Positions 44,846 to 54,548 are shown, numbered from the stretch's first letter. The stretch: 64,000 nucleotides of DNA from Sphingomonas profundi (GCF_009739515.1 NZ_CP046535.1:186001-250000); one strand, 5' to 3'. Translations and numbers: made by a program. Notes: a model not told the origin generated them from the letters alone.

Positions 44846-45008
44846 GGTGGCTCCGGTGCGTTCGATCATGACCGCCTGCCTGTCCGCTCGGGCAGGCGTC
44901 GTCAATCTGTCATCCGGCCGGGCGGTCGTCCGGCCGGGCCTTGCCTTCGGCGCGCGGCCTACCTAACCGGCTGGACCTTGTTTTCGATCCGGAGCGGAGC
45001 CTCTTCCC

Positions 45009-45944
45009 ATGCGCGCATTCCTCTTTCCCGGGCAGGGCAGCCAGGTCGTCGGCATGGGGCGCGACCTCGCCGATGCGAGCGCCACGGCGCGGGAGGTGTT
45101 CCAGGAGGTGGACGAGGCGCTTGGCCAGCACCTGTTCCGCCTGATGGCCGACGGGCCGGACGCGGACCTGATGCTGACCGAGAACGCCCAGCCGGCGATC
45201 ATGGCGAACGCCGTCGCCACCTTGCGCGTGCTGGAGCGCGAAGGCGGCGCGCGGCTGGCCGAGAAGGCCGATTTCGTCGCCGGCCACAGCCTTGGCGAAT
45301 ATAGCGCGCTGTGCGCCGCGCAGGCGATCGACCTCGCGACCACGGCGCGGCTGCTGAAGACGCGCGGGCGGGCGATGCAGGCGGCGGTCCCGGTGGGCGT
45401 CGGCGCGATGGCGGCTCTGCTCGGTGCCGACGTCGCCAGGGCGCAGGCGCTGGCGGAGGCGGCGGCCGAGGGGCAGGTCTGCACCGTCGCCAACGACAAT
45501 GATCCGACGCAGGTCGTGATCTCCGGCCACCGCGAGGCCATCGAGCGGGCGGTGGCGATGGTGAAGGAGCATGGCATCAAGCGCGGCGTGCTGCTGCCCG
45601 TCTCGGCGCCGTTCCACTGCGCGCTGATGCGCCCGGCGGCGGAGGCGATGGCCGAGGCGCTGGCCGCCGCCGATCTGCGCCCGCCGCTGGTGCCGGTCTA
45701 CGCCAACGTGACGGCGGCGCCGGCGGCCGACCCCGACACCATCCGCGACCTGCTGGTGCGGCAGGTGACGGGCACCGTGCGCTGGCGCGAGAGCGTGGCG
45801 GCGATGGCGGCGGCCGGCGTGACCGACTTCGTCGAGTTCGGCGGGAAGGTGCTGGCGCCGATGGTGAAGCGCATCGCCCCCGACGCGACCGTGACGAGCG
45901 TGGTGGCGATGGCCGACATCGAGGCGCTGGCGAAGCGGCTGTAG
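45009..45944 (+). CDS. fabD: Malonyl-CoA:ACP transacylase
   Basis: FabD loads malonyl groups onto ACP for fatty acid synthesis. The 311-residue protein has FLFPGQGSQVVGMG, the active-site serine in GHSLGEYSALCAA near residue 92, and PVSAPFHCALM with the catalytic His near 200. It starts the fab group; a repeat-filled gap of 237 bases separates it from fabG. Confidence 0.97.
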   Translation: MRAFLFPGQGSQVVGMGRDLADASATAREVFQEVDEALGQHLFRLMADGPDADLMLTENAQPAIMANAVATLRVLEREGGARLAEKADFVAGHSLGEYSALCAAQAIDLATTARLLKTRGRAMQAAVPVGVGAMAALLGADVARAQALAEAAAEGQVCTVANDNDPTQVVISGHREAIERAVAMVKEHGIKRGVLLPVSAPFHCALMRPAAEAMAEALAAADLRPPLVPVYANVTAAPAADPDTIRDLLVRQVTGTVRWRESVAAMAAAGVTDFVEFGGKVLAPMVKRIAPDATVTSVVAMADIEALAKRL

Positions 45945-45980
45945 GCGCGGAACGCGGCCGGGATCGAAGTTTATCTCCTT

Positions 45981-46106
45981 GTGTCGAGCGCAGTCGAGAC
46001 ACGGCTGGCGGCACTCGAAACCATCGCCGTTATGCTAGACGCGACCGCAGCGTCCCTCGACTGCGCTCGGGAAAAGGTGAAGCTGGTCTCTCGACTGCGC
46101 TCGGGA
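45981..46106. repeat. Cluster of CTCGACTGCGCTCGG-type repeats
   Basis: The core TCGACTGCGCTCG occurs twice directly (about 46056-46070 and 46090-46104, each followed by GGA) and once inverted (GTGTCGAGCGCAGTCGAGACAC, 45981-46002). This resembles the short palindromic repeats scattered between genes in sphingomonads. They fill the fabD-fabG gap, where they could form hairpins in the transcript. Confidence 0.7.
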
Positions 46107-46181
46107 CAGGGAGAAGCGGGCTTCACTCGTTCGGGATGCGGCGGGTAGACGATCCGGTCACGGATCAGGAAAGGAAACAGC

Positions 46182-46922
46182 ATGTTTGACCTCGATGGCA
46201 TGACCGCGCTCGTCACCGGCGCGTCGGGCGGTATCGGCTCGGCGATCGCGCGCGGGCTGGCGGGGCAGGGGGCGCGGCTGGCGCTCAGCGGCTCGAACGC
46301 AAGCAAGCTGGAGGCGTTCGCCGGAGAGATCGGTGGCGATCACGCCATCCTTCCGTGCGACCTCGCCGATGCGGCAGCGGTGGACGGGCTCGTGCCGCGC
46401 GCGGCGGAGGCGCTCGGCGGCAGGCTCGACATCCTCGTCAACAATGCCGGCGTTACGCGCGACAACCTCGCCATGCGGATGAAGGACGAGGAGTGGGATC
46501 AGGTGATCCGGGTCAACCTGGAAGCCGCGTTCCGCCTGGTCCGCGCCGCGGCCAGGCCGATGATGAAGGCCCGCTTCGGGCGCGTCATCTCGATCACCTC
46601 GGTCGTTGGCGTCACCGGCAATCCGGGGCAGGCGAACTATGCCGCCTCCAAGGCCGGGCTGATCGGCATGTCCAAGGCGCTGGCGCAGGAGCTGGCGAGC
46701 CGCGGCATTACGGTGAACTGCGTCGCGCCCGGCTTCATCGCCTCGGCCATGACGGACGCGCTGCCGCAGGCGCAGAAGGATGCGCTCACCACCCGCATCC
46801 CGGCGGGCAAGCTGGGCGAGGGCGCGGATATCGCCGCCGCGGTGGTGTATCTCGCCAGCCGCGAGGCCGCCTACGTCACCGGGCAGACGCTGCACGTGAA
46901 CGGCGGAATGGCGATGATCTGA
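46182..46922 (+). CDS. fabG: 3-oxoacyl-ACP reductase
   Basis: FabG reduces 3-oxoacyl-ACP with NADPH in the elongation cycle. The 246-residue short-chain dehydrogenase has VTGASGGIGSAIARGLA, NNAGVTRDNL, the catalytic Ser in SITSVVGVTG and YAASKAGLIGMSKALAQE with the catalytic Tyr and Lys. ATG 46182 has AGGAAAGG upstream. Its last 47 bases overlap the end of the convergent GT87-like gene. Confidence 0.96.
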   Translation: MFDLDGMTALVTGASGGIGSAIARGLAGQGARLALSGSNASKLEAFAGEIGGDHAILPCDLADAAAVDGLVPRAAEALGGRLDILVNNAGVTRDNLAMRMKDEEWDQVIRVNLEAAFRLVRAAARPMMKARFGRVISITSVVGVTGNPGQANYAASKAGLIGMSKALAQELASRGITVNCVAPGFIASAMTDALPQAQKDALTTRIPAGKLGEGADIAAAVVYLASREAAYVTGQTLHVNGGMAMI

Positions 46923-48108
46923 GCGGGGCCGCGGCGTCCAGCAGCACCGCGCGGCGCAGCGCCAGCGCGAACACGGCGGCGGCGGCGATCAGGGCGACGG
47001 GCACGCCGGTGAGGGCCGTGGCGGCGCGGGCGAACAGCGGCGCGGCCCAGGCGAAGGCGAGCAGGCTCGCCTCCCACCGCAGGCGCCCGCGCGCGCCGGC
47101 GTCCGCCGCCAGGAAGGCGATGGCGACGCCGAGCATGACGAAGTCGTAGTCGAGCACATAGGGGGTGGAGAGCAGGGCCGCCGCCAGCACCGCCGCGTTG
47201 CGCACCGCCGGCGCCGCCCGCGTGGCGAGGACGGCGCCGGCCACGGCGAGGACGGTCACGATCGTCTGCGCGGCATAGGCGGCCGGCACCGCCCCGCCCC
47301 ACATCCGCACGAACGAGAAGGCGCTGGCGATCTTCTCCCACCCGGTCGAGCCCTGCTCGATCACCACGGTGCGGGTGAGCGGCAGCGAATCGAGGAAGGC
47401 CCGCCACACCGGCCAGCCCCACGCGACCAGGGTGGCGGCGCACAGCAGCGCCGCCGATGCCGCCGCCCCGGCGATCGCCCGCCAGTGCCGCCCGGCTATC
47501 AGGACGAGCGGCAGCAGCACGGCGAACTGCGGCTTGTAGACGAGGCAGCCGATCAGCAGCCCGGCCGCGAACGGCCGGCGATCGAGCAGCAGCAGCCCGC
47601 CGCCGAGCAGGGCGGCGGAGAGGAAGCCGTTGTGGCCGTGGCCGAGGCAGACGAGCACCACCGGCGCGCCGAGCGCGACGCGCAGGGTGAGCGGGTGCGG
47701 CACGATGCGGCGCACCAGCAGCAGCGCCGGCGCCAGCGTGGCCGCCTGCCACACGATCAGCGCCGGCACGTAGGGCATCGTCGCCAGCAGCGCCGCCACC
47801 AGCAGGAACGGCGGCGGATAGTGCCAGCCGTAGAAGGGCACGGCCGGATCGTGGTGCGCCGCCACCTGCACGGCATGGTGCGCCGGCCAGTTCCACGCCA
47901 GCGCGGCGCGGCCGTGATCGGCCATCCACCCGGCCGTCCAGACGTTGGAGAAATCGGTGCCGAGCGGCCGGCCGGCCGCATCCAGCGTGCCGTGCGCGCC
48001 GAGCGCCAGCACCGCCAGCGACAGGATCGTGGCGGCCAAGGTCATGGCCGAAACGGCACGGACGCGGCGTGCCGTCAGCCAGTCCCCGGTGGCGATCTTT
48101 TCCAGCAT
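46876..48108 (-). CDS. Polytopic GT87/DUF2029-family glycosyltransferase
   Basis: The 410-residue product has about ten hydrophobic helices. GTDFSNVWTAGWMADHG carries the acidic residue expected in the first periplasmic loop, followed by FYGWHYPPPFLLVAALLA and KPQFAVLLPLVLIAG. These are marks of GT-C-fold transferases of the GT87/DUF2029 group, which use polyprenyl-phosphate mannose or similar donors at the inner membrane. It is inserted antisense between fabG and acpP, sharing 47 bases with the fabG 3' end. The acceptor is unknown. Confidence 0.83.
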   Translation of the reverse strand: MLEKIATGDWLTARRVRAVSAMTLAATILSLAVLALGAHGTLDAAGRPLGTDFSNVWTAGWMADHGRAALAWNWPAHHAVQVAAHHDPAVPFYGWHYPPPFLLVAALLATMPYVPALIVWQAATLAPALLLVRRIVPHPLTLRVALGAPVVLVCLGHGHNGFLSAALLGGGLLLLDRRPFAAGLLIGCLVYKPQFAVLLPLVLIAGRHWRAIAGAAASAALLCAATLVAWGWPVWRAFLDSLPLTRTVVIEQGSTGWEKIASAFSFVRMWGGAVPAAYAAQTIVTVLAVAGAVLATRAAPAVRNAAVLAAALLSTPYVLDYDFVMLGVAIAFLAADAGARGRLRWEASLLAFAWAAPLFARAATALTGVPVALIAAAAVFALALRRAVLLDAAAPLRSSPFRRSRAASAR

Positions 48109-48235
48109 CGGCGCAGCCTAGCCGCGCCGCCGTTAGATAGGGTTAACGTGCTGCGACGCGCAACGCGATGTGCTTGCCAGCGGCGACGCCCCCGTCTAGG
48201 GCACGGCAAAACACGGCCCGAAGGAAGGTGACACC

Positions 48236-48472
48236 ATGAGCGAGACCGCCGAGCGCGTTAAGAAGATCGTTGTCGAGCATCTGGGCGTGGAGGCCGAGAA
48301 GGTCACCGAGGACGCCAGCTTCATCGACGATCTGGGCGCCGACAGCCTCGACATCGTCGAACTGGTGATGGCCTTCGAGGAGGAGTTCGGCGTCGAGATT
48401 CCCGACGACGCGGCCGAGAAGATCGCCACCGTGAAGGACGCGATCAGCTATATCGAGGCGAACAAGGGCTGA
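48236..48472 (+). CDS. acpP: Acyl carrier protein
   Basis: This 78-residue acidic protein carries acyl chains on 4'-phosphopantetheine attached to the serine of [10 protein letters not shown] (about residue 37). ATG 48236 has GAAGGAAGGTG upstream, a strong ribosome binding site. It stands between the GT87-like gene (divergent) and fabF, 123 bases before the latter. Confidence 0.98.
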   Translation: MSETAERVKKIVVEHLGVEAEKVTEDASFIDDLGADSLDIVELVMAFEEEFGVEIPDDAAEKIATVKDAISYIEANKG

Positions 48473-48595
48473 GCCCGTAGCGGCCGGGCCGCGCCAAGAG
48501 CCGACAGGTTACAGCGGCTCCCCGGCCTGGGGCATGATCGGGCCGGGGGGCCGTTTGCCGTTGGACGAACAGGATCATAAGGACAGGAGAGAGCC

Positions 48596-49855
48596 ATGCG
48601 CCGCGTGGTCGTAACCGGATTGGGGCTCGTCACGCCGCTGGGCGCGGACGTGGAGACGGCGTGGGCGAACATCCTCGCCGGCAAGTCGGGCGCGGGGCAG
48701 ATCACCCGCTTCGACACCGCCGGGCAGAAATGCACGATCGCGTGCGAGGTGAAGCCGGCCGACCACCCCTATGGCTTCGATCCCGGCAAACGCGTGGACC
48801 ACAAGGTGCAGCGCCAGGTGGATCCGTTCATCGTGTTCGGCATCGATGCCGCCGGCCAGGCGCTGGAGGATGCCGGCCTGACCGAGATGACCGAGGCGGA
48901 GCGGTTCCGCGCCGGCTGCTCGATCGGCTCCGGCATTGGCGGCCTGCCGGGCATCGCCAGCGAATCCCTGATCTGCGAGAATAAGGGGCCGTCGCGCGTC
49001 TCGCCCCATTTCGTCCACGGCCGGCTCATCAACCTGATCTCGGGCCAGGTCTCGATCAAGTACGGGCTGATGGGGCCGAACCACGCGGTCGTCACCGCCT
49101 GCTCCACCGGCGCCCACTCGATCGGCGATGCTGCGCGGATGATCGCGATGGACGATGCCGACGTGATGCTGGCGGGCGGCGCGGAGGGCGCGATCTGCCC
49201 GCTCGGCATCGCCGGCTTCGCGCAGGCCAAGGCGCTCTCGACGCGCAACGACGAGCCGGAGAAGGCGAGCCGCCCCTACGATAAGGATCGCGACGGCTTC
49301 GTCATGGGCGAGGGCGCCGGCGTGGTGGTGCTGGAGGAATATGAGCGGGCCAAGGCGCGCGGCGCGAAGATCTACGCCGAGGTGATCGGCTACGGCCTCT
49401 CCGGCGACGCCTATCACGTGACGGCGCCGCACCCGGAGGGATCGGGCGCCTACCGGTCGATGGAGATGGCGCTGCGCAAGGCCGGCCTGGCGCCTGCCGA
49501 CATCGACTATATCAACGCCCACGGCACATCGACGCCGATGGGCGACGAGCTGGAGCTGGGCGCCGTGCGGCGGCTGTTCGGCGATGCGCTGGGCAACGTC
49601 TCCATGTCGTCGACCAAGTCGGCGATCGGCCACCTGCTGGGCGGCGCGGGCGCGGTGGAATCGATCTTCTGCATCCTGGCGCTGCGCGACCAGATCGTGC
49701 CGCCGACGATCAACCTCGACAATCCGAGCGACGGCTGCGTCGGCGTGGACCTGGTGCCGCACGTGGCGAAGAAGCGCGAGGTGCGGGCGGTGCTGAACAA
49801 CTCGTTCGGCTTCGGCGGCACCAACGCCAGCCTCGTGATGCGCAAGGCCGGCTGA
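48596..49855 (+). CDS. fabF: 3-oxoacyl-ACP synthase II
   Basis: FabF condenses malonyl-ACP with growing acyl-ACP. The 419-residue thiolase-fold enzyme has the active-site cysteine in VVTACSTGAHSIGDA, histidines in NAHGTSTPMGD and SAIGHLLGGAG, and FGFGGTNASLV at the C-terminus. The ribosome binding site GGACAGGAGAG precedes ATG 48596. It is followed after 3 bases by mltG. Confidence 0.98.
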   Translation: MRRVVVTGLGLVTPLGADVETAWANILAGKSGAGQITRFDTAGQKCTIACEVKPADHPYGFDPGKRVDHKVQRQVDPFIVFGIDAAGQALEDAGLTEMTEAERFRAGCSIGSGIGGLPGIASESLICENKGPSRVSPHFVHGRLINLISGQVSIKYGLMGPNHAVVTACSTGAHSIGDAARMIAMDDADVMLAGGAEGAICPLGIAGFAQAKALSTRNDEPEKASRPYDKDRDGFVMGEGAGVVVLEEYERAKARGAKIYAEVIGYGLSGDAYHVTAPHPEGSGAYRSMEMALRKAGLAPADIDYINAHGTSTPMGDELELGAVRRLFGDALGNVSMSSTKSAIGHLLGGAGAVESIFCILALRDQIVPPTINLDNPSDGCVGVDLVPHVAKKREVRAVLNNSFGFGGTNASLVMRKAG

Positions 49856-49858
49856 GCC

Positions 49859-50854
49859 ATGGCGCGGCGCGGCCGGTCTGGTAAGGTCGGCCGCTGGCTG
49901 ATCCTGGTGGCGGTGCTGGCGGCGCTGGCGATCGGCGGCTGGGCTTATGTGACGCGCGGCTGGAAGGCGGCCGGGCCGCTCTCGGCGGAAACGGGCGTGA
50001 CGGTGCCGGAAGGCGCATCGCTGGCCGCCGCCGCGCGGGCGCTGGAGAAGGCCGGCGCGATCCGATCGACCACCGGCTTCCTGCGCGACGTGAAGCTGTT
50101 CGGCACGACCGACCCGATCCGGGCCGGCGAATATGCCATCCCGGCGCGGGCCAGCGAGGCGGAGATCCTGGCGCTGCTGCAATCCGGCAAGGTGCGGCAG
50201 CGGCTGGTGGTGGTGCCGGAGGGGATGCCCTCCATCCTGGTGCAGCAGCGGCTGGCGACCCAGCCGCTGCTGACCGGGCCGGCGGCGATCCCGGCAGAGG
50301 GATCGGTGCTGCCCGACGGCTACAGCTTCGAGCGGAACGAGGCGCGCGCCGCCGTGCTGGCGCGGATGCAGGCGGCGATGACGAAGGCGCTGGCGGAGGA
50401 GTGGAAGCGGCGCCGGCCGACCACCGCCGTCGCCAGCCCGCGCGAGGCGCTGATCCTGGCCTCGATCGTGGAGAAGGAGACGGCGCTCGCATCGGAGCGG
50501 CGGATGGTGGCGGCGGTCTACTCGAACCGGCTGCGTGCCGGCATGATGCTGCAGGCCGATCCGACCACGATCTACCCGATCACCCATGGCAAGCCGCTGG
50601 GCCGGCGCATCCGCAAGTCCGAACTGGCGGCGGTGAACGGCTACAACACCTATGCGATGGCGGGGCTGCCGGCGGGGCCGATCTGCAACCCGGGCCGCGC
50701 CTCGATCGCGGCGGTGCTCGATCCCGCCGACAGCCGTGCGCTCTACTTCGTGGCGGACGGGAAGGGCGGGCACGTGTTCGCCGAGACGCTGGCGCAGCAC
50801 AATGCGAACGTGCAGCGTTACTACGCCCTGAGGCGCGCGCGCGGAGAGATGTAG
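49859..50854 (+). CDS. mltG: Endolytic murein transglycosylase MltG
   Basis: MltG cleaves nascent peptidoglycan strands at the inner membrane and sets glycan length. The 331-residue protein has one N-terminal membrane helix (WLILVAVLAALAIGGWAYV), a LysM-like region (GVTVPEGASLAAAARAL) and the YceG catalytic domain with ASIVEKETALASERRMVA, whose Glu is catalytic, and MMLQADPTTIYPIT. Its position right after fabF is common in proteobacteria. Confidence 0.95.
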   Translation: MARRGRSGKVGRWLILVAVLAALAIGGWAYVTRGWKAAGPLSAETGVTVPEGASLAAAARALEKAGAIRSTTGFLRDVKLFGTTDPIRAGEYAIPARASEAEILALLQSGKVRQRLVVVPEGMPSILVQQRLATQPLLTGPAAIPAEGSVLPDGYSFERNEARAAVLARMQAAMTKALAEEWKRRRPTTAVASPREALILASIVEKETALASERRMVAAVYSNRLRAGMMLQADPTTIYPITHGKPLGRRIRKSELAAVNGYNTYAMAGLPAGPICNPGRASIAAVLDPADSRALYFVADGKGGHVFAETLAQHNANVQRYYALRRARGEM

Positions 50855-50878
50855 GGTGCCGCTGCCGGGGCGCCGATC

Positions 50879-51808
50879 TTAGCGCGTCTCGAACGGCTTG
50901 ATGCCCTTGCCCAGCATGTTGGGCGAGACGGTGAGCGGCTCGTGGCTCCAGTCGGCCACGAACACGGTCGGCCAGGTGATGCCCGGCGCCAGCGACGCCT
51001 TGTTGCCCGTCACGCGCAGGCCCGCCGATGGCGTCTCGCGCGCTTCCGGGGCGACGGTGATGAAGGCGGAGTGATTCTCCTTGTCCGGCCCCTGGACGAA
51101 GGTGTTGCCGGTGATGCTGCCGGTGGCGCCGCTGGAGAGATCGATCATGTAGTTGGTCGTGTGGCCGCGCGTATCGTCGAAGCTGGAATCGCTCACGGCG
51201 ATGCGGCGGGCGCGGCTCTTGAGATAATGGCCGCCACGCCCCCGCTCGAAGCGGGAGCGGACGACGGTGAGCGAGCCGTAGGCGTTGACGTACACGGAGT
51301 GCGCGCAGGACATGCCGCGATCGCAGCGGCCGAGGCCGGCGAAGCTCGAATCCTCGATACGGATGCTCGACGCGGGATCGTCGGCGGTGAGGATGCCCTC
51401 CTCGGAATCGCGGAAGATGGCGTTGCGGACGAGCAGCGGGCCTTTCTCCAGCCGGATGCCGGCGCCGTTGGCGTCGGGCACGCGGATGTTCTGGAAGACC
51501 AGGCCGTCCACCACCGCATCCCGCCCGCGCAGCACCAGCACGGCCTTGCCCTCGCAGGCGGTGCCGTCGAAGATGGCGGTGCGCGGGGTGACGGCGCGGT
51601 AGGCGATGCGGCCCGCCTCCTGCACGGCGCAGTCGCGATAGGTGCCGGGCGCGATGCGGATCACGGCATCGCGATCGCCGATCGACTTCACCGCATCGTC
51701 GAGCCGGTAGAAGCCCCTGCCGCTATCCTCGATCGTGAACGGCGCCGGCCCCTGCGCGGACAGCGGAGCGGCGATGGCGGCGGCGAGCAGGGCGAGGGCG
51801 ATCTTCAT
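50879..51808 (-). CDS. Secreted right-handed beta-helix protein
   Basis: From ATG 51808 the 309-residue product has a signal peptide (IALALLAAAIAAPLSA) and repeated short beta-strand turns typical of pectate-lyase-like parallel helices (VVDGLVFQNIRVPDANGAGI, LVRNAIFRDSEEGI, LTVVRSRFERGRGGHYLKS). It resembles periplasmic or secreted polysaccharide-acting or binding proteins, but no catalytic residues can be assigned. It converges on mltG. Confidence 0.75.
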   Translation of the reverse strand: MKIALALLAAAIAAPLSAQGPAPFTIEDSGRGFYRLDDAVKSIGDRDAVIRIAPGTYRDCAVQEAGRIAYRAVTPRTAIFDGTACEGKAVLVLRGRDAVVDGLVFQNIRVPDANGAGIRLEKGPLLVRNAIFRDSEEGILTADDPASSIRIEDSSFAGLGRCDRGMSCAHSVYVNAYGSLTVVRSRFERGRGGHYLKSRARRIAVSDSSFDDTRGHTTNYMIDLSSGATGSITGNTFVQGPDKENHSAFITVAPEARETPSAGLRVTGNKASLAPGITWPTVFVADWSHEPLTVSPNMLGKGIKPFETR

Positions 51809-51895
51809 GGCAGGCGTCTCCCGGAGAGTTCGTTCTCTGCGGGGCGGCGCGGCGGAAGTCGATATCAATAGGTGGTTAACCGCGTTGCGTCGCGT

Positions 51896-52420
51896 TCAGC
51901 GATCCAGCATCGCCACTTCGGTCGGGCGGCCGTCGGCATCGGCCTTCGCCCCGCTCTTGTCGGCGTAGATGAAGCCGAAGGCGGGATAGGCGCGGGTGCC
52001 GAGATCCTTAAGCGGGGCGTACCACACGCGCACCTGGCTCCAGTCGCCCTTCGGCGAGGTGTCCATCACGGTGACGTCCTTCTCCACCTGCCCGCGATGG
52101 CCGTTGATCAGCGACCAGTTGGCGTGCGTCACCTTGATGATGCGATCGCTGACGACCTTGCTGACGGTGGCGACATGGCCCGAGCGCATCGAGCCGATCG
52201 CCTTGAACACCAGCACCGCGCCGGCCTTGGGCACGCTGCCCTGGGCGTAGCGGCCAACCGCCTGCTGCCACCAGCCGGCGGCGGCGCCGAACAGCTGGAT
52301 GCCGGAGATCATGCGGGCGAACGGCGCGCACTGCCAGGAGGCCGCCTGGGCGCCGGTGCTGCCGAAGCAGGCCGCAAGAAGGAGCACGGAACCGAACAGG
52401 TTCCGGGTGGTTTTCATCAT
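51896..52420 (-). CDS. Secreted CHAP-domain protein
   Basis: The 174-residue product has a signal peptide (FGSVLLLAACFGSTGAQA) and a CHAP (NlpC/P60-like) amidase fold with the expected nucleophile in SWQCAPFAR and the catalytic His in RSGHVATVSKVV. CHAP enzymes cut peptidoglycan peptides or glutathionylspermidine. ATG 52420 and ATG 52417 are in tandem. The frame is open further up to 52651, but that part is arginine-rich and unrelated. Confidence 0.82.
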   Translation of the reverse strand: MMKTTRNLFGSVLLLAACFGSTGAQAASWQCAPFARMISGIQLFGAAAGWWQQAVGRYAQGSVPKAGAVLVFKAIGSMRSGHVATVSKVVSDRIIKVTHANWSLINGHRGQVEKDVTVMDTSPKGDWSQVRVWYAPLKDLGTRAYPAFGFIYADKSGAKADADGRPTEVAMLDR

Positions 52421-52679
52421 CTGGATTCGCGCCCCGACTTCGTGTCGAGCCTTGGGTAGCCAGGGTCGGTTAAGGCTGTGAACCCTTCGCCTCGCCCTTT
52501 GCGGCGAGGCGAGCCGATCCTGCGTTCGGTGCGCCGCAGCATCGAAACGGCTGCGACCTTCGTCTGATCCGGCTTGCGACGTTCGTCGCGACCGCCGGCG
52601 GAGTGCCGCAGGGTTGTTGCATCGCCATATTTCCGTTATGCGCGCGGCCAAATCCCCTCATCTTCAGGACCACACGACC

Positions 52680-54500
52680 ATGAGCCTCCGCAACGTGGCG
52701 ATCATCGCGCATGTCGATCACGGCAAGACGACGCTCGTCGATCAGCTGTTCCGCCAGTCCGGCACGTTCCGCGACAATCAGCGGATCGAGGAACGGGCGA
52801 TGGATTCGAACGATCTGGAGAAGGAGCGGGGCATCACGATCCTCGCCAAGTGCACCTCCGTCGAGTGGGAGGGCACGCGGATCAACATCGTCGACACGCC
52901 GGGCCACGCCGATTTCGGCGGCGAGGTGGAGCGCATCCTCTCGATGGTGGACGGCGTGATCCTGCTGGTCGACAGCTCGGAAGGCGCGATGCCGCAGACC
53001 AAGTTCGTCACCGGCAAGGCGCTGGCGCTGGGCCTGCGCCCGATCGTCGTGGTCAACAAGATCGACCGGGCGGACGAGCGCACGCAGGAGGTGCTGGACG
53101 AGGTGTTCGACCTGTTCGTCAGCCTTGAGGCGAACGACGACCAGCTCGACTTCCCGGTGCTGTTCGCCAGCGGCCGCAACGGCTATGCCAGCGAGGACGC
53201 CGCCGCGCGGGAGGGCACGCTGCGCCCGCTGTTCCAGAAGATCGTCGATCACGTGCCGGCGCCCTCGGCCGATCCGGACGGGCCGTTCAAGTTCCTCGTC
53301 ACCCTGCTCGACCGCGACAATTTCCTTGGTCGCATCCTCACCGGCCTCGTCTTCTCGGGCTCGGTGAAGACGAACATGCCGATCCACGCGCTCGACAATG
53401 ACGGCAACATCGTGGAGACGGGCCGCGCCTCCAAGATCATGACCTTCCGCGGGCTGGAGCGGGTGCCGACCGAAGAGGCGAATGCCGGCGACATCATCTC
53501 GATCGCCGGGCTGACCACCGCCACCGTGTCGAACACGATCGCCGACCCGACCGTCAGCGAGCCGCTGCACGCCCAGCCGATCGACCCGCCGACGCTCTCG
53601 ATGCGCTTCGCGGTGAACGATTCACCGATGGCGGGCCGCGAGGGCAGCAAGGTGACGAGCCGCATGATCCGCGACCGCCTGTTCCGCGAGGCGGAATCGA
53701 ACGTGGCGATCAAGGTGACGGAAGCGGCCGACAAGGACAGCTTCGAGGTGGCCGGGCGCGGCGAGCTGCAGCTGGGCGTGCTGATCGAGACGATGCGCCG
53801 CGAGGGCTTCGAGCTCGGCATCAGCCGGCCGCGCGTGCTGTTCCGCGAGGATGAGGACGGCAAGCGGACGGAGCCGTACGAGACGGTGGTGATCGACGTG
53901 GACGAGGAGTTCTCCGGCACCGTCGTCGAGAAGATGAACATCCGCAAGGCGGAGCTGACCGACATGCGCCCATCCGGCGGCGGCAAGACGCGGATCACCT
54001 TCTCCGCGCCGTCGCGCGGGCTGATCGGCTATCATGGCGAGTTCCTGTCCGATACGCGCGGCACCGGCATCATGAACCGGCTGTTCGAGAAGTACGGGCC
54101 GCACAAGGGCAATATCGAGGGCCGCAAGAACGGCGTGCTGATCTCGAACGGCGCGGGCGAGGCCAATTCCTATGCGCTGGGGCCGCTGGAGGAGCGCGGC
54201 ATCCTGATGGTGGGGCCGGGCGAGGCGCTGTACGAGGGCATGATCATCGGCGAGAACGCCAAGACGGACGACCTTGAGGTCAACCCGATGAAGGCCAAGC
54301 AGCTGACCAACTTTCGCGCATCCGGCGGCAAGGACGACGCGATCCGCCTCACCCCGCCGCGCCGGCTGACCCTGGAGCAGGCCATCGCCTATATCGACGA
54401 TGACGAGATGGTGGAGGTGACGCCGAAGAACATCCGCCTGCGCAAGCGCCACCTCGATCCGCACGAGCGCAAGCGGGCGAGCCGCGCCAAGGCGGCCTGA
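52680..54500 (+). CDS. typA: Ribosome-associated translational GTPase TypA/BipA
   Basis: BipA binds ribosomes in the manner of EF-G and helps 50S assembly and growth at low temperature or under stress. The 606-residue protein has the P-loop IAHVDHGKTTLVDQLFRQ, switch II DTPGHADFGGEVERI, NKIDR and the BipA-specific C-terminal domain (GPHKGNIEGRKNGVLISN). The length is normal. ATG 52680 is the conserved start. It is followed by a strong terminator. Confidence 0.97.
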   Translation: MSLRNVAIIAHVDHGKTTLVDQLFRQSGTFRDNQRIEERAMDSNDLEKERGITILAKCTSVEWEGTRINIVDTPGHADFGGEVERILSMVDGVILLVDSSEGAMPQTKFVTGKALALGLRPIVVVNKIDRADERTQEVLDEVFDLFVSLEANDDQLDFPVLFASGRNGYASEDAAAREGTLRPLFQKIVDHVPAPSADPDGPFKFLVTLLDRDNFLGRILTGLVFSGSVKTNMPIHALDNDGNIVETGRASKIMTFRGLERVPTEEANAGDIISIAGLTTATVSNTIADPTVSEPLHAQPIDPPTLSMRFAVNDSPMAGREGSKVTSRMIRDRLFREAESNVAIKVTEAADKDSFEVAGRGELQLGVLIETMRREGFELGISRPRVLFREDEDGKRTEPYETVVIDVDEEFSGTVVEKMNIRKAELTDMRPSGGGKTRITFSAPSRGLIGYHGEFLSDTRGTGIMNRLFEKYGPHKGNIEGRKNGVLISNGAGEANSYALGPLEERGILMVGPGEALYEGMIIGENAKTDDLEVNPMKAKQLTNFRASGGKDDAIRLTPPRRLTLEQAIAYIDDDEMVEVTPKNIRLRKRHLDPHERKRASRAKAA

Positions 54501-54515
54501 TCGCGCTTCGGACAG

Positions 54516-54548
54516 GGGCGGTGGGCGGAGGCGCCCGCCGCCCTTTTT
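54516..54548 (+). terminator. Intrinsic terminator after typA
   Basis: The stem GGGCGGTGGGCG (54516-54527) pairs with CGCCCGCCGCCC (54532-54543) at 11 of 12 positions, with the loop GAGG, followed by five Ts at 54544-54548. This is a classic Rho-independent terminator, 16 bases past the typA stop. Confidence 0.88.
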
